A stretch of DNA of 64,000 nucleotides from Pasteurellaceae bacterium Macca (GCA_023101485.1 LVZB01000001.1:1606001-1670000), one strand, 5' to 3'. Positions 8,359 through 18,616 are shown, counted from the stretch's first letter. The notes: generated by a model not told the origin, from the letters alone. Translations and numbers: made by a program.

Positions 8359-9423
8359 ATGCTCAAAAATGACCGCTATCTTAAAGCTTTATTGCGTGAA
8401 CCTGTTGATATGACCCCTGTTTGGATGATGCGTCAAGCGGGGCGTTATCTCCCAGAATATAAAGCGACAAGAGCAGAAGCTGGGGATTTTATGTCCCTTT
8501 GTCGTAATGCTGATCTTGCCTGTGAGGTCACCTTACAACCCCTACGCCGTTACGATTTAGATGCAGCGATTCTTTTCTCCGATATTTTAACAATTCCGGA
8601 CGCCATGGGGCTTGGTTTGAGCTTTGGGGCAGGCGAAGGGCCGAAATTTGCTCGCCCGATTGAATGTAAAGCCGATGTTGAAAACCTCCCCATTCCTGAT
8701 CCTGAACAAGAATTACAATATGTGATGAATGCGGTGCGTACTATTCGCCGTGAATTAAAGGGCGAAGTGCCGTTAATTGGTTTTTCAGGTAGCCCTTGGA
8801 CGTTGGCCACCTATATGGTGGAAGGTGGCAGTAGCAAAGCGTTCACTAAAATCAAAAAAATGCTCTATACCGAGCCAAAATTACTTCACTTACTCTTAGA
8901 TAAACTCGCTGATAGCGTGATTCTCTACCTAAACGCTCAGATTAAAGCCGGTGCGCAAGCAGTCATGGTGTTTGATACTTGGGGTGGCGTGTTAGCACAC
9001 AATGAATATCAGCATTTCTCTTTACAATATATGCACAAAATTGTTAATGGCTTAATTCGTGAAAATGACGGTCGCCGAGTGCCAGTGACCCTCTTTACCA
9101 AAGGCGGCGGTTTATGGTTAGAGTCTATTGCGGAAACCGGTTGTGATGCCATTGGCTTAGATTGGACGGTGGATATTGCCCAAGCTCGCGCCCGTGTTGG
9201 GCATAAAGTGGCGTTACAAGGCAATCTTGACCCAAGTGTGTTATACGCCTCACCGGAACGCATTGAACAGGAAGTGGCGAGCATTTTAAAAGGCTTTGGT
9301 CATGGTTCAGGGCATATTTTCAACCTTGGACACGGCATTCACCAAGATGTCCCAACGGAAAGCCCGAAAGTGCTAGTTGATAGCGTTCATCAGCTTTCTC
9401 AAGCCTATCATCAGCAGGATTAA
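8359..9423 (+). CDS. hemE: Uroporphyrinogen decarboxylase HemE
   Basis: HemE removes four carboxyl groups from uroporphyrinogen III to give coproporphyrinogen III in heme synthesis. The 354 residues carry the N-terminal signature [15 protein letters not shown] (residues 20-34) with the substrate-binding Arg residues, then [17 protein letters not shown] with the catalytic Asp, [27 protein letters not shown] and the C-terminal [12 protein letters not shown]. Length is normal. It heads hemE-yjaG, followed by hupA, as in gamma-proteobacteria. Heme is needed by the cytochromes c encoded in the nap operon nearby. Confidence 0.97.
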   Translation: MLKNDRYLKALLREPVDMTPVWMMRQAGRYLPEYKATRAEAGDFMSLCRNADLACEVTLQPLRRYDLDAAILFSDILTIPDAMGLGLSFGAGEGPKFARPIECKADVENLPIPDPEQELQYVMNAVRTIRRELKGEVPLIGFSGSPWTLATYMVEGGSSKAFTKIKKMLYTEPKLLHLLLDKLADSVILYLNAQIKAGAQAVMVFDTWGGVLAHNEYQHFSLQYMHKIVNGLIRENDGRRVPVTLFTKGGGLWLESIAETGCDAIGLDWTVDIAQARARVGHKVALQGNLDPSVLYASPERIEQEVASILKGFGHGSGHIFNLGHGIHQDVPTESPKVLVDSVHQLSQAYHQQD

Positions 9424-9424
9424 T

Positions 9425-10018
9425 ATGATGCGGAATCCCATTCATAAACGCATGGAACGCTTTGAAAGTTGGCAACACCTTACTTTTATGGCATGTTTGT
9501 GTGAGCGTATGTATCCTAATTTTCAGCTTTTTTGTGACGTGAGCAATCAATCTGAGCAAGGCAAAATTTACCAAAATATTCTGAACCTCGTTTGGGAATT
9601 TTTGACCGTGAAAGGGGCGAAGATCAACTTCGAGAATCAGCTTGAAAAACTCGAAGAGATTATCTCTGATGTTAATGCCTATGATTTCTACGGCGTATTC
9701 CCAGCGGAAGATGCTTGTGAGGGATTGGCTAATTTATTGCATACTTTAATTGCAGGTGAATATTTAGAGCAAGCGATTAAGTTAAGCCAACTCTCCTTAG
9801 CCACAGTGGCGACTTATGTGGAAACTGAACGGGATTGTGAGCTGAATGAAAAAGCCCTCAAAGATTGCCCTGAAATTCAAGAGGAATTAGACCTCCAATG
9901 GCAGTTATATCGCCTACTCAATGAGTGTGAAGAGAGGGATGTGGAGCTGATTTTAGCGCTTAAAAACGAATTGCGCTCAAATGGAATTAGTAATATTGGA
10001 TTAAATATTAACCAATAG
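9425..10018 (+). CDS. yjaG: DUF416 family protein YjaG
   Basis: The function is unknown; the family (DUF416, YjaG) is found beside hemE and hupA in enteric bacteria and Pasteurellaceae, exactly as here. The start is ATG 9425 (or the adjacent ATG 9428), two bases after the hemE stop, so the gene is probably translated with hemE; the longer open frame from 9377 overlaps hemE and is not used. The 197-residue product looks soluble, acidic and mostly helical, with NPIHKRMERFESWQHL at the N-terminus and AYDFYGVFPAEDACEGLANLL in the middle. No signal peptide or membrane segment is visible. Confidence 0.85.
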   Translation: MMRNPIHKRMERFESWQHLTFMACLCERMYPNFQLFCDVSNQSEQGKIYQNILNLVWEFLTVKGAKINFENQLEKLEEIISDVNAYDFYGVFPAEDACEGLANLLHTLIAGEYLEQAIKLSQLSLATVATYVETERDCELNEKALKDCPEIQEELDLQWQLYRLLNECEERDVELILALKNELRSNGISNIGLNINQ

Positions 10019-10133
10019 ATGTTTAAAACCCCGAAATTCCTTGATATTTACTTTGCGAAAAGGCGAGTTTAGATTAAGCTACACCACGCATTACGCAATT
10101 TAAACAAGAACAATCTTCTAGAGGATAACACTT

Positions 10134-10406
10134 ATGAATAAAGCTGAGTTAATTGATGCCATCGCAGCCGCTGCGACACTAAGCAAAAAAGACGCAAAAG
10201 CGGCTTTGGAAGCAACCTTAGATGCTATTTCAGAAAGCCTTAAAAAAGGTGAGTCTGTTCAGCTTATCGGTTTTGGTACTTTCAAAGTTAACCACCGTAA
10301 CGCCCGTACAGGTCGCAACCCAAAAACTAACGAAGCGATTGAAATCCCTGCAGCTAATGTACCTGCATTTGTCGCCGGTAAAGCATTAAAAGATTTAGTG
10401 AAGTAA
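10134..10406 (+). CDS. hupA: DNA-binding protein HU
   Basis: HU is a small dimeric nucleoid protein that bends DNA non-specifically. The 90-residue product is full length: [20 protein letters not shown] at the N-terminus, the [11 protein letters not shown] strand, and the DNA-binding arm with [17 protein letters not shown] around residues 58-74, including the intercalating Pro. An AGAGGATAA ribosome site precedes ATG 10134. A terminator follows at 10425. HU-alpha and HU-beta cannot be told apart with certainty, but position behind hemE-yjaG matches hupA. Confidence 0.96.
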   Translation: MNKAELIDAIAAAATLSKKDAKAALEATLDAISESLKKGESVQLIGFGTFKVNHRNARTGRNPKTNEAIEIPAANVPAFVAGKALKDLVK

Positions 10407-10424
10407 TCTTTGAGTGAAGAATTG

Positions 10425-10451
10425 AAAGCCTAGATCCTTCTAGGCTTTTTT
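10425..10451 (+). terminator. Rho-independent terminator after hupA
   Basis: AAAGCCTAGA (10425-10434) pairs with TCTAGGCTTT (10439-10448), four-base loop, then a T run. It separates hupA from prfA. Confidence 0.92.
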
Positions 10452-10514
10452 GCATTTATACGGATTGTATTTTTCGCTACAATAGTGCCACTTTGAATTA
10501 ACCGAAACGATATT

Positions 10515-11597
10515 ATGAAACCATCTATTATCAGCAAATTAGAATCTTTAAGTGAACGCCACGAGGAGCTACAAGCCCTCCTTGGTGATCCTGCAACGAT
10601 TAACGATCAAGAAAAATTCCGTGCCTATTCCAAAGAGTATGCTCAACTTGAAGAAGTGGTTGGGGCATTTAACCGTTGGAATAAACTTCACAGCGACATC
10701 GAAGAGGCGAAGCTCCTCCTTGATGATCCTGATATGAAAGAGATGGCAGCGGAAGAAATTTCTGCCAATGAAGAAGAGATTGAGCAGACGGAGCAACACC
10801 TGCAAATTCTATTATTACCTAAAGATCCCAATGATGAATATAACGCCTATTTGGAAATCCGTGCAGGAACTGGAGGCGATGAAGCGGGGATTTTTGCCGG
10901 TGATCTCTACCGTATGTACAGCCGTTATGCCGAGGGCAAACGTTGGCGGATTGAAGAACTCAGTGCAAACGAGAGCGAGCAAGGCGGTTATAAAGAGATT
11001 ATCGTGAAGATCAGCGGTGAGAATGTGTATGGTCAGCTGAAATTTGAATCCGGCGGTCACCGTGTTCAACGCGTACCGAAAACCGAAAGCCAAGGTCGTA
11101 TTCACACCTCTGCTTGTACCGTGGCGGTTATGCCTGAATTACCGGAAAGCGAAATGCCGGAAATCAACCCAGCGGATCTACGCATTGATACTTACCGTTC
11201 CTCCGGTGCAGGTGGTCAGCACGTCAATACCACGGATTCTGCGGTGCGGATTACTCACTTGCCAACGGGGATTGTCGTAGAGTGCCAAGATGAGCGTTCT
11301 CAACATAAAAATAAAGCGAAAGCGTTATCCGTGTTAGCCTCGCGTATTGTGCAAGTCGAACAAGAACGCCAAGCCGCAGAGCAAGCTAGCACACGGCGTA
11401 ACTTACTCGGTTCGGGCGACCGTTCCGATAAAATCCGCACCTATAACTACCCACAGGGTCGTGTGACGGATCACCGCATTAACTTAACGGTTTATCGCCT
11501 TGATGAAGTGATGAATGGCAAAATTGATGAGCTTATCCAACCAATTATCACTGAATACCAAGCCGATCAGCTTGCGGCACTTTCTGAACAGGTATAA
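10515..11597 (+). CDS. prfA: Peptide chain release factor 1 PrfA
   Basis: RF1 ends translation at UAA and UAG. The 360 residues show an N-terminal helical domain, then [18 protein letters not shown], the stop-codon recognition loop [10 protein letters not shown] (PxT type, as RF1 rather than SPF of RF2), and the catalytic GGQ in [15 protein letters not shown] near residue 233. The C-terminal part ends with [15 protein letters not shown]. Length equals the E. coli protein. It is preceded by a strong terminator and has no prmC partner directly downstream; the next gene is napF. Confidence 0.97.
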   Translation: MKPSIISKLESLSERHEELQALLGDPATINDQEKFRAYSKEYAQLEEVVGAFNRWNKLHSDIEEAKLLLDDPDMKEMAAEEISANEEEIEQTEQHLQILLLPKDPNDEYNAYLEIRAGTGGDEAGIFAGDLYRMYSRYAEGKRWRIEELSANESEQGGYKEIIVKISGENVYGQLKFESGGHRVQRVPKTESQGRIHTSACTVAVMPELPESEMPEINPADLRIDTYRSSGAGGQHVNTTDSAVRITHLPTGIVVECQDERSQHKNKAKALSVLASRIVQVEQERQAAEQASTRRNLLGSGDRSDKIRTYNYPQGRVTDHRINLTVYRLDEVMNGKIDELIQPIITEYQADQLAALSEQV

Positions 11598-11678
11598 TGG
11601 TTTAAACAAACGGTCGGATTTTTCGGACAATTTGCACCACCTTTCCGTTCCCGACACGCGCGCATTAAGCACTCTTTA

Positions 11679-11706
11679 AAAGGCGAAGAAATGATTTTTC
11701 GCCTTT
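11679..11706 (+). terminator. Possible terminator after prfA
   Basis: AAAGGCGAA (11679-11687) pairs with TTCGCCTTT (11698-11706). The T run is short, so this is a weak candidate. It ends just before the FNR box of napF. Confidence 0.5.
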
Positions 11707-11708
11707 CA

Positions 11709-11722
11709 TTGATCATTATCAA
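11709..11722. promoter_or_regulatory. Perfect FNR box upstream of napF
   Basis: TTGATCATTATCAA matches the FNR consensus TTGAT-N4-ATCAA exactly. A -10 element TATAAT lies at 11764-11769; with a start about seven bases further the box is centred near -60, the class I activator position also used at E. coli napF. FNR would switch the operon on without oxygen. No convincing NarP heptamer pair was seen. Confidence 0.88.
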
Positions 11723-11806
11723 AGAAGATTGTGATCCTGTTTTATTACGCTTATTTAACAATTTATAATAAGCCCCTTAATAATTGACCCAATTAATCAA
11801 CTATTT

Positions 11807-12337
11807 TTGACGGATTTAACTTCGACATTACCCCGCCGCCAATTTTTGCGTGGGCAGTTTTTGAAAACCTTGCAGACTGAACAAGTCAAACAGCAAGGTT
11901 TTCAAGTTATCCGCCCACCGTGGGCGGATTTAGCCAATTTTTCACAAAAATGCACCGCTTGTTCTCGCTGTATAGATGTATGTGAAATGCACATTTTAGT
12001 GAAGGGGGAGAGTGGTTATCCCGAAGTGGATTTCACCCAAGGGCGAAAAGAGTGCAGTTTTTGCCAAGCCTGTGTGAATGTTTGTGAAGAAGCGGTTTTT
12101 CGCCCCACAACAGAAAGCCCGTGGGAGCATAAAGTTGCGATTCAAGAAAATTGTCTAGCGAAGAAAAATGTGGAATGTCGCAGTTGCCAAGATAGTTGTG
12201 AAGGGCGAGCGATTCGATTTCATCGTCAGCTTGGCAAATCGCCGATGCCCGAGGTCAATTTAAACAGTTGTAATGGTTGTGGGGCGTGTATCAGTGTTTG
12301 CCCGACCCACGCAATAGTGGTGATGCACAATGAGTAA
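11807..12337 (+). CDS. napF: Ferredoxin-type protein NapF
   Basis: NapF is a cytoplasmic iron-sulfur protein that helps mature NapA before export. It has three 4Fe-4S motif sets: CTACSRCIDVCE, CSFCQACVNVCE and CNGCGACISVCP, plus CRSCQDSCE. The N-terminal RRQFLRGQF and RPPW are typical of NapF. No ATG lies upstream in frame, so the start is set at TTG 11807 (176 residues); the ribosome site is poor, so the true start is uncertain. The stop overlaps the napD start. An ACCGCTTGT uptake core falls within codons for the first cluster. First gene of napFDAGHBC. Confidence 0.9.
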   Translation: MTDLTSTLPRRQFLRGQFLKTLQTEQVKQQGFQVIRPPWADLANFSQKCTACSRCIDVCEMHILVKGESGYPEVDFTQGRKECSFCQACVNVCEEAVFRPTTESPWEHKVAIQENCLAKKNVECRSCQDSCEGRAIRFHRQLGKSPMPEVNLNSCNGCGACISVCPTHAIVVMHNE

Positions 12338-12581
12338 CGAAAATTGGTATGTCGCTAGCCTTGTGGTGCAAGTTCGCCCTGAAAAGCTAGCGGCAGTGAA
12401 ACAGATTTTAACCGCCGTGAAGGGCAATGAAATTCACGCAGAAAATCCAAGTGAAGGGAAATTGGTGGTGGTAATGGAGTCCACCGACGAAGCCGATTTA
12501 GTTGCCCGAATGGAAGCGGTTAAAGAAATTAACGGCGTGGTGGCTGTGTCTTTGGTGTATAGCTACAAAGACGAGCAATAA
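12330..12581 (+). CDS. napD: NapA signal-peptide chaperone NapD
   Basis: NapD binds the twin-arginine signal peptide of NapA and holds it back until the cofactor is inserted. The 83-residue protein has the NapD ferredoxin-like fold pattern: [19 protein letters not shown] at the N-terminus and [19 protein letters not shown] in the middle. The start ATG 12330 overlaps the napF stop by eight bases, indicating coupled translation. Length is normal. Confidence 0.93.
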   Translation: MSNENWYVASLVVQVRPEKLAAVKQILTAVKGNEIHAENPSEGKLVVVMESTDEADLVARMEAVKEINGVVAVSLVYSYKDEQ

Positions 12582-12624
12582 CGCTATTTTATTGACTTTT
12601 ACCTATTATTTGTGGGGAAAAATT

Positions 12625-15108
12625 ATGGAACTCAATCGCCGAGATTTTATGAAAGCGAATGCTGCTATGGCAGCGGCCGCAGCGGCTGGAATTGCTATTC
12701 CAATTAAAAATGTGTATGCCGATGATTCCGGCATTAAATGGGATAAAGCGGCTTGCCGTTATTGTGGCACGGGATGTAGTGTGCTTGTGGGGACAAAAGA
12801 CGGTAAAGTTGTCGCCACCCAAGGTGACCCCGATGCAGAAGTAAATCGCGGTTTAAACTGTATCAAAGGGTACTTCTTATCTAAAATTATGTACGCCGAT
12901 GACCGCTTAACAAAACCGATGTTAAGAATGAAGGACGGCAAATTCGACAAAAATGGCGAATTTACGCCAATTTCGTGGGATCAAGCCTTCACCATTATGG
13001 CGGATAAAATCAAAGCCACCATTAAAGCAAATGGCCCGAATGCCGTGGGGATGTTCTCCTCTGGGCAATCGACCATTTATGAAGGCTATGCTAAGGTCAA
13101 ATTATGGAAAGGGGGCTTCCGTTCCAATACGATTGACCCAAATGCCCGTCACTGTATGGCCTCCGCTGCGGTCGCTTTCTTGCGGACTTTCGGTATTGAT
13201 GAACCAATGGGGTGCTATAACGACATCGAAAAAGCGGATGCGTTTGTCCTTTGGGGATCAAATATGGCGGAAATGCACCCAATTTTGTGGTCCCGTATTT
13301 CTGACCGCACACTTTCGAACAAAAACGTGAAAGTCGCTGTGCTTTCAACGTATGAACATCGTTCTTTTGAACTTGCCGACACGCCGATTATCTTCAAACC
13401 GCAATCTGATCTGGCGATCTTAAACTACATTGCGAACTACATTATCCAAAACGACAAAGTTAATTGGGATTTTGTGAATAAGCACACCACTTTCAAACGT
13501 GGGGAAACGGATATTGGTTATGGCTTACGCCCTGAACATCCAAAACAGCAGGCAGCGAAAAATGCGAAAACCGCAGGCAAAATGCACGATTCGACGTTTG
13601 AAGAGTTCAAACAAATCGTTGCACCTTATACCCTCGATGAAGCTCACCGCATTTCCGGCGTACCAAAAGATCAGCTTGAAACCTTAGCGAAAATGTATGC
13701 TGATCCGGAATTAAACCTCGTTTCTTACTGGACAATGGGCTTTAACCAACACACTCGTGGCGTATGGGTCAATCATATGATCTATAACGTCCATTTGCTG
13801 ATGGGCAAAATCTCGAAACCGGGTTGTGGACCATTCTCTCTAACGGGGCAACCGTCTGCTTGTGGTACGGCGCGTGAAGTAGGGACATTCGTTCATCGCT
13901 TGCCAGCGGATATGGTGGTGACAAATCCAAAACATTGTGAAATTGTGGAAAAAGCGTGGAAATTACCTGCCGGCACGATTCCGACCAAAGTCGGTTACCA
14001 CGCCGTTGCCCAAGACCGTGCGTTAAAAGATCGTAAGCTCAATTTCCTCTGGACAATGTGTACCAACAATATGCAAGCTGGGCCGAATATCAACCAAGAA
14101 CGTTTGCCAGGTTGGCGTGATCCTGAAAACTTTATTGTGGTGTCTGACCCTTACCCAACAGCTTCGGCACTCTCTGCGGATTTAATTCTCCCAACTTCAA
14201 TGTGGGTTGAAAAAGAGGGGGCTTATGGTAATGCCGAACGCCGTACTCAAGTTTGGCGTCAGCAAGTGAAAGGGCCGGGGGAATCACGTTCCGACTTATG
14301 GCAATTAGTGGAATTCTCAAAATACTTCAAAGTAGAAGATGTTTGGTCAGAAGAGCTTATTGCCAAAATGCCAGAGTACCGTGGCAAAACACTTTATGAA
14401 GTGTTATATCGCAATGGTCAGGTCGATAAATTCCAAGTACCAACGGATATTCCAAATTACCTCAATGATGAAGCCGATGAGTTTGGTTTCTACATTCAAA
14501 AAGGTTTATTTGAAGAGTATGCCGATTTCGGTCGTGGTCACGGTCACGATTTAGCTGACTTTGAAACCTACCACCAAGTGCGTGGCTTACGTTGGCCAGT
14601 CGTTGATGGCAAAGAAACCCTATGGCGTTACCGTGAAGGTTTTGACCCTTATGTCAAAGCAGGTGAAGGAATCCGTTTCTACGGTAAGCCTGATGGTCGA
14701 GCGGTAATTCTCGGCGTGCCTTATGAAGAACCTGCTGAAGCACCGGATGAAGAGTACGATTTATGGCTCTCCACAGGGCGTGTGTTAGAGCATTGGCATA
14801 CAGGGACGATGACGCGTCGTGTGCCAGAATTGCATAAAGCCTTCCCGAATAACTTAGTGTGGATGCACCCAACCGATGCACAAAAACGGGGCTTACGTCA
14901 CGGCGATAAAGTGAAAGTGATTTCACGCCGTGGGGAGATGATTTCCCACTTAGATACTCGTGGGCGGAATAAATGTCCCGAAGGGCTGATTTTCTCCACC
15001 TTCTTTGATGCCGGTCAGTTGGTAAATAAATTGACACTGGATGCCACAGATCCAATCTCCTTTGAAACCGACTTCAAAAAATGTGCGGTAAAAGTAGTGA
15101 AAGCCTAA
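12625..15108 (+). CDS. napA: Periplasmic nitrate reductase catalytic subunit NapA
   Basis: NapA reduces nitrate to nitrite in the periplasm using Mo-bis-MGD and one 4Fe-4S cluster. The start is ATG 12625 behind GGGGAAAA; an open frame extends 41 codons upstream over napD but is not used. The 827 residues begin with a Tat signal ([14 protein letters not shown]) ending at about VYADD. The cluster motif [10 protein letters not shown] follows, with the remaining Cys in GLNCIKGYF. The Mo-ligand Cys lies in [13 protein letters not shown]-binding segments include [14 protein letters not shown] and [12 protein letters not shown]. Electrons come from NapB and NapC. Confidence 0.97.
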   Translation: MELNRRDFMKANAAMAAAAAAGIAIPIKNVYADDSGIKWDKAACRYCGTGCSVLVGTKDGKVVATQGDPDAEVNRGLNCIKGYFLSKIMYADDRLTKPMLRMKDGKFDKNGEFTPISWDQAFTIMADKIKATIKANGPNAVGMFSSGQSTIYEGYAKVKLWKGGFRSNTIDPNARHCMASAAVAFLRTFGIDEPMGCYNDIEKADAFVLWGSNMAEMHPILWSRISDRTLSNKNVKVAVLSTYEHRSFELADTPIIFKPQSDLAILNYIANYIIQNDKVNWDFVNKHTTFKRGETDIGYGLRPEHPKQQAAKNAKTAGKMHDSTFEEFKQIVAPYTLDEAHRISGVPKDQLETLAKMYADPELNLVSYWTMGFNQHTRGVWVNHMIYNVHLLMGKISKPGCGPFSLTGQPSACGTAREVGTFVHRLPADMVVTNPKHCEIVEKAWKLPAGTIPTKVGYHAVAQDRALKDRKLNFLWTMCTNNMQAGPNINQERLPGWRDPENFIVVSDPYPTASALSADLILPTSMWVEKEGAYGNAERRTQVWRQQVKGPGESRSDLWQLVEFSKYFKVEDVWSEELIAKMPEYRGKTLYEVLYRNGQVDKFQVPTDIPNYLNDEADEFGFYIQKGLFEEYADFGRGHGHDLADFETYHQVRGLRWPVVDGKETLWRYREGFDPYVKAGEGIRFYGKPDGRAVILGVPYEEPAEAPDEEYDLWLSTGRVLEHWHTGTMTRRVPELHKAFPNNLVWMHPTDAQKRGLRHGDKVKVISRRGEMISHLDTRGRNKCPEGLIFSTFFDAGQLVNKLTLDATDPISFETDFKKCAVKVVKA

Positions 15109-15183
15109 TGGTGTTGCTCCCTGTGTATGCTGGGAGCAAGACAAGCGGTCAAATTTACTGACTTTTTTGTAAAGGAACATTGC

Positions 15184-16098
15184 GTGAAGTTGAATCCTGC
15201 TCGCCGTCAATTTTTGAAAAATGGCACAAGAACCGTGGCTGGTGTTTGTGGTGTGGGCGTGATCTTAGGCTTACAACAGAATCAAAGCCTTGCACGGGAA
15301 GGGGTTGCCCTTCGTCCGCCGGGGGCGTTGAGTGAGGAAGCGTTTGTTTCTGCCTGCACCCGTTGTGGTCAGTGCGTACAAGCCTGCCCTTATGAGATGT
15401 TGCACCTTGCTTCCTTGCTTGCCAGTGTGGAAGCCGGTACGCCTTATTTCACTGCACGGGATAAACCCTGTGAAATGTGTGAGGATATTCCTTGCATGAA
15501 TGCTTGTCCTTCGGGGGCTTTGTCGGGCTTAGGGAGTATCAACGAGGCAAAAATGGGATTGGCTGTTTTACTCGATCACGAAACTTGCCTCAATTGGCAA
15601 GGTTTGCGGTGTGATGTTTGCTACCGTGTTTGCCCCTTGATTGATAAAGCCATTACCCTTGAACGGGTACATAATGATCGCACGAGCATTCACGCTAAAC
15701 TTATTCCAACGGTACATTCCGATGCTTGTACCGGCTGTGGTAAATGTGAGCAAGCCTGTGTGTTAGAAGAAGCGGCGATTAAAGTGTTGCCGATGGATCT
15801 TGCCAAAGGCTTACTCGGCAGACACTACCGCCTTGGTTGGCAAGAGAAGCAAAATGCTGGGAAATCGTTGATTGAAAATCAGCACCCGAATGGCTTTAAA
15901 ACGTTGGAAGTCCGTACCCCAGAGGGCGTGCGTGAGCCTAGTTATCAGCCAATGCAGGTTCAGCCGGAAGTGAAAGTGGCAACGCCAAATCGGGCAAGCT
16001 ACGATTATGTGCCCAATAAAACCACAGTAGAAGCCCCGGTGCTTAACCCTGTGGGATTGGATCTGAATGTGCCAAGCAACTTGCAAGGGGGCAAATAA
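15184..16098 (+). CDS. napG: Ferredoxin-type protein NapG
   Basis: NapG is a periplasm-facing protein with four 4Fe-4S clusters that passes electrons from NapH towards NapC/NapB. The best start is GTG 15184 behind AAAGGAAC, giving 304 residues with a Tat-like signal [14 protein letters not shown]. Cluster motifs are [35 protein letters not shown] and [12 protein letters not shown]. An uptake sequence at 15141-15149 lies in the gap after napA. The stop overlaps the napH start (TAATG). Confidence 0.93.
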   Translation: MKLNPARRQFLKNGTRTVAGVCGVGVILGLQQNQSLAREGVALRPPGALSEEAFVSACTRCGQCVQACPYEMLHLASLLASVEAGTPYFTARDKPCEMCEDIPCMNACPSGALSGLGSINEAKMGLAVLLDHETCLNWQGLRCDVCYRVCPLIDKAITLERVHNDRTSIHAKLIPTVHSDACTGCGKCEQACVLEEAAIKVLPMDLAKGLLGRHYRLGWQEKQNAGKSLIENQHPNGFKTLEVRTPEGVREPSYQPMQVQPEVKVATPNRASYDYVPNKTTVEAPVLNPVGLDLNVPSNLQGGK

Positions 16099-17006
16099 TG
16101 GGACAGGAAAAAATGCAACAACCTCGTGCCAACTCCCCCATGCAAGCCGGCAAAGAAGCACGGCAAAAATTGGGCTTTTGGCACGCCAATCGCTTTTTAC
16201 TGTTACGCCGAGCCAGCCAACTTGCCATTATGTTGATGTTTTTAAGTGGGCCATTTTGGAATTTGTGGATCTTAAAAGGCAATTATAGCGGTAGTGTCTT
16301 GTTTGATCTTATTCCAATGTCTGATCCGCTTATGACAGCAGAAAGTTTGGCAACGGGTTATCTGCCTCATTGGAAAACCTTGCTCGGGGCGGTGATTGTC
16401 GTGTTGTTTTATGCCCTTGTGGCGAGCAAGGCATTCTGTGGCTGGGTTTGCCCGCTGAATATCGTGACGGATCTTGCCGCTTGGCTTCGGCGAAAGCTCG
16501 GCATTCGCCATACGATGAAACTCTCTCGCCAGCTACGGTATGTGCTACTGGGGGTAATTCTCCTCGGAAGTAGCCTGACCGGCACATTGATTTGGGAGTG
16601 GATCAACCCCGTTGCTGCTTTAGGGCGTGCTTTCGTCTTTGGGCTCGGGGCAACGGTGTGGCTTGTGTTAGCGGTTTTTCTGTTTGACCTTTTAGTTGCA
16701 GAGCACGGTTGGTGCGGTCATCTTTGCCCGATAGGGGCAAGTTATGCACTGATTGGTGCAAAGAGTGTCCTTCGTGTCAAAGTCATCGATAGAGCGCGTT
16801 GTGACCGCTGTATGGATTGCTATCACGTTTGCCCTGAACCTCAGGTGCTTCGCACCCCACTTCACGGCAGTGAGCAAGAGAGTACGATTGTGCTTTCAAA
16901 AGATTGTATTAGTTGCGGACGTTGTATTGACGTTTGTGCTGAAAATGTTTTTGCCTTTGGAACACGTTTTCAAGGCAGTATTGAAGTGAAAAATATTTCA
17001 TCATAA
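16098..17006 (+). CDS. napH: Quinol dehydrogenase membrane component NapH
   Basis: NapH is a membrane protein that oxidises quinol and feeds NapG. The 302 residues contain four likely membrane segments (around LAIMLMFLSGPFW, LLGAVIVVLFYALVA, LRYVLLGVILLG and TVWLVLAVFLFDLLV). The paired CGWVCPLN and CGHLCPIG motifs typical of NapH are present. Two C-terminal 4Fe-4S sites follow, CDRCMDCYHVCP and CISCGRCIDVC. Length is normal. The start overlaps napG by one base and napB follows after 15 bases. Confidence 0.94.
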   Translation: MGQEKMQQPRANSPMQAGKEARQKLGFWHANRFLLLRRASQLAIMLMFLSGPFWNLWILKGNYSGSVLFDLIPMSDPLMTAESLATGYLPHWKTLLGAVIVVLFYALVASKAFCGWVCPLNIVTDLAAWLRRKLGIRHTMKLSRQLRYVLLGVILLGSSLTGTLIWEWINPVAALGRAFVFGLGATVWLVLAVFLFDLLVAEHGWCGHLCPIGASYALIGAKSVLRVKVIDRARCDRCMDCYHVCPEPQVLRTPLHGSEQESTIVLSKDCISCGRCIDVCAENVFAFGTRFQGSIEVKNISS

Positions 17007-17021
17007 TGTTGGAGTGAATCT

Positions 17022-17450
17022 ATGAAAAAATATCTCGCCTTTCTGTTAATGGCGCTAAGTAGTGTTGCATTAGCAGACAGCCCGAAAATCGGATCGAGCC
17101 TTGAACAAGCGGCGGAAAATGTCGCCCCTGAATTTACGAACCCGATTAAAGATGCCGAAAGTATCCCCGTGACTTTCCCCCATCAACCTCCCCTTGTGCC
17201 ACATAGTATTCGTGGTTTGCAAGTGACCAAAAATGTGAATCAATGCCTAAGTTGTCACGGTGTGGAAATCTCTGCTAGCACCGGTGCGCCTCGTGTGCCA
17301 GAGAGCCATTTTATGGGGCGTGATGGGGAAAAATTATCCCATGAATCGCCACGTCGTTACTTCTGCTTACAGTGCCATGTACAGCAAACGAACGTTAATC
17401 CTATCGTTCAAAATAAATTTGATACTCTGCGTCAGGCACAAACAAAATAA
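17022..17450 (+). CDS. napB: Diheme cytochrome c NapB
   Basis: NapB is the small periplasmic cytochrome subunit that donates electrons to NapA. The 142-residue protein has a Sec signal (MKKYLAFLLMALSSVALA) and two heme motifs, CLSCH and CLQCH, each with family-typical surroundings, plus HSIRGLQVTKNVNQ. Length fits the family. It needs cytochrome c maturation; a CcmF is encoded at 52.4 kb. GTTGGAGTGA precedes the start. Confidence 0.95.
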   Translation: MKKYLAFLLMALSSVALADSPKIGSSLEQAAENVAPEFTNPIKDAESIPVTFPHQPPLVPHSIRGLQVTKNVNQCLSCHGVEISASTGAPRVPESHFMGRDGEKLSHESPRRYFCLQCHVQQTNVNPIVQNKFDTLRQAQTK

Positions 17451-17459
17451 GGAGTTAGT

Positions 17460-18055
17460 ATGTGTAGCCTCATTAAAAAATTTTGGAACTGGTTTCGTAC
17501 CCCAAGCAAAATCGGTATCGGTTTTCTCATCCTTATTTCTGCCTTAGGGGGGATTTTCTTCTGGGGGGATTTAACGTTGCCCTTGAACATACCAACACGG
17601 AGCAGTTCTGTTCCGACTGTCATATGAATGACGTTGTGCCAGAATATCGTGCCTCTTCTCACTATTCTAACCGCTCTGGTGTAAAAGCTATTTGTGCAGA
17701 TTGTCACTTACCTCACGAGTTTATTCCAAAATGGACGCGTAAAATCGAAGCGGCAAAAGAAGTGTATGCACATTTAACTGGTAAAGTGGATACCAAAGAG
17801 AAGTTTGAAGCACACCGCCTTGAAATGGCAGAGCGTGAATGGGCGCGTATGAAAGCGAATAACTCCCAAGAGTGCCGTAACTGCCACAATTTCAGCGATA
17901 TGGATTTCACTCAGCAAAAACGTGTTGCGGTACAAATGCACCAACGTGCCGAGCAAGAGGGTAAAACCTGTATTGATTGTCATAAAGGGATTGCCCACGC
18001 CTTACCAAATATGCACGGTGTAAAATCGGGCTTTATCAAAGAAGAGAAAAAATAG
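17460..18055 (+). pseudogene. napC: Tetraheme cytochrome c NapC, interrupted by a one-base frameshift
   Basis: NapC is a membrane-anchored NirT/NapC cytochrome that carries electrons from the quinol pool to NapB. From ATG 17460 (behind AAGGAG) the frame reads the basic N-terminus, RTPSKIGIGFLIL and the membrane anchor to FFWG. It then enters a run of six G at 17563-17568 and meets TGA at 17625 after 55 codons. The rest, from GGFNVALEHTNTEQF to the end with heme motifs CSDCH, CADCH, CRNCH and CIDCH, lies in the next frame. One extra G would restore a normal 198-residue NapC. An ATG at 17624 overlaps the stop (ATGA) but would lack the anchor and first heme. It may be a true mutation, phase variation or a sequencing error. 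Confidence 0.9.
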
Positions 18056-18060
18056 CCTTT

Positions 18061-18123
18061 TACAAGCGGTTGAATTTTCACAAAAATTTGCAAATAATGT
18101 GAAAAATTCCACCGCTTGTTTTT
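18061..18123. terminator. Inverted uptake-sequence terminator after the nap operon
   Basis: ACAAGCGGT (18062-18070) and ACCGCTTGT (18111-18119) are inverted copies, with GAATTTTCACA/TGTGAAAAATTC extending the stem, then TTTTTT. This marks the end of napFDAGHBC. Confidence 0.8.
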
Positions 18124-18145
18124 TGCAATTTATTTTTGGAACACT

Positions 18146-18616
18146 ATGGGCTATAAAAATCCAAACGCCGTCCTTGTTGTCATTTTTTGTCAAAAATCGC
18201 ACCGCTTGTTGATGTTACAACGGCAAGACGATCCACATTTTTGGCAATCGGTGACCGGCACGATAGAGCAGGGCGAAACGCCTTATCAAACGGCATTACG
18301 GGAAGTGCGCGAGGAAACGGGGATCCATATTGATGGGGAAAATCTCGCCTTGGTGGATTGCCAGCAGAGTGTAATATTTGAAATTTTTCCGCAATTCCGC
18401 TATAAATACGCACCTTTTGTCACGCACTGTACGGAGCATTGGTTTTTACTGCCTTTGCCCGAGGAGATTGCCCCAAAGCTAACGGAACATCTTGCCTATC
18501 AATGGCTCAGTGTGGAACAAGCGATTCAACTCACTAAATCTCCAAATAATGGCGAGGCTATTCGCCGGTATTTGGGTCATCTAACACAAGAAGGAAGAGA
18601 AAATGGCAGGTCATAG
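18146..18616 (+). CDS. nudB: Dihydroneopterin triphosphate pyrophosphatase NudB
   Basis: NudB is a Nudix hydrolase that removes pyrophosphate from dihydroneopterin triphosphate in folate synthesis. The Nudix box G-x5-E-x7-REVREETGI is clear around residues 38-60. The start is ATG 18146 ([14 protein letters not shown], as in relatives), giving 156 residues; an earlier ATG at 18116 lies in the terminator stem. The end overlaps the yebC start by 14 bases, and nudB-yebC-ruvC order is as in E. coli. An uptake core (reverse) lies at 18201-18209. Confidence 0.92.
   Translation: MGYKNPNAVLVVIFCQKSHRLLMLQRQDDPHFWQSVTGTIEQGETPYQTALREVREETGIHIDGENLALVDCQQSVIFEIFPQFRYKYAPFVTHCTEHWFLLPLPEEIAPKLTEHLAYQWLSVEQAIQLTKSPNNGEAIRRYLGHLTQEGRENGRS

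Noticed and set aside
10815-11105. Antisense open frame inside prfA
   Set aside because: It is a shadow of the strong prfA codon bias; no family features or ribosome site.
12502-12624. N-terminal extension of napA across the end of napD
   Set aside because: The Tat signal begins at ATG 12625 with its own ribosome site; the extension overlaps napD in another frame.
17483-18055. A separate soluble multiheme cytochrome gene
   Set aside because: Its first codons are the napC anchor region read out of frame; joined to the 17460 frame it is a normal NapC.
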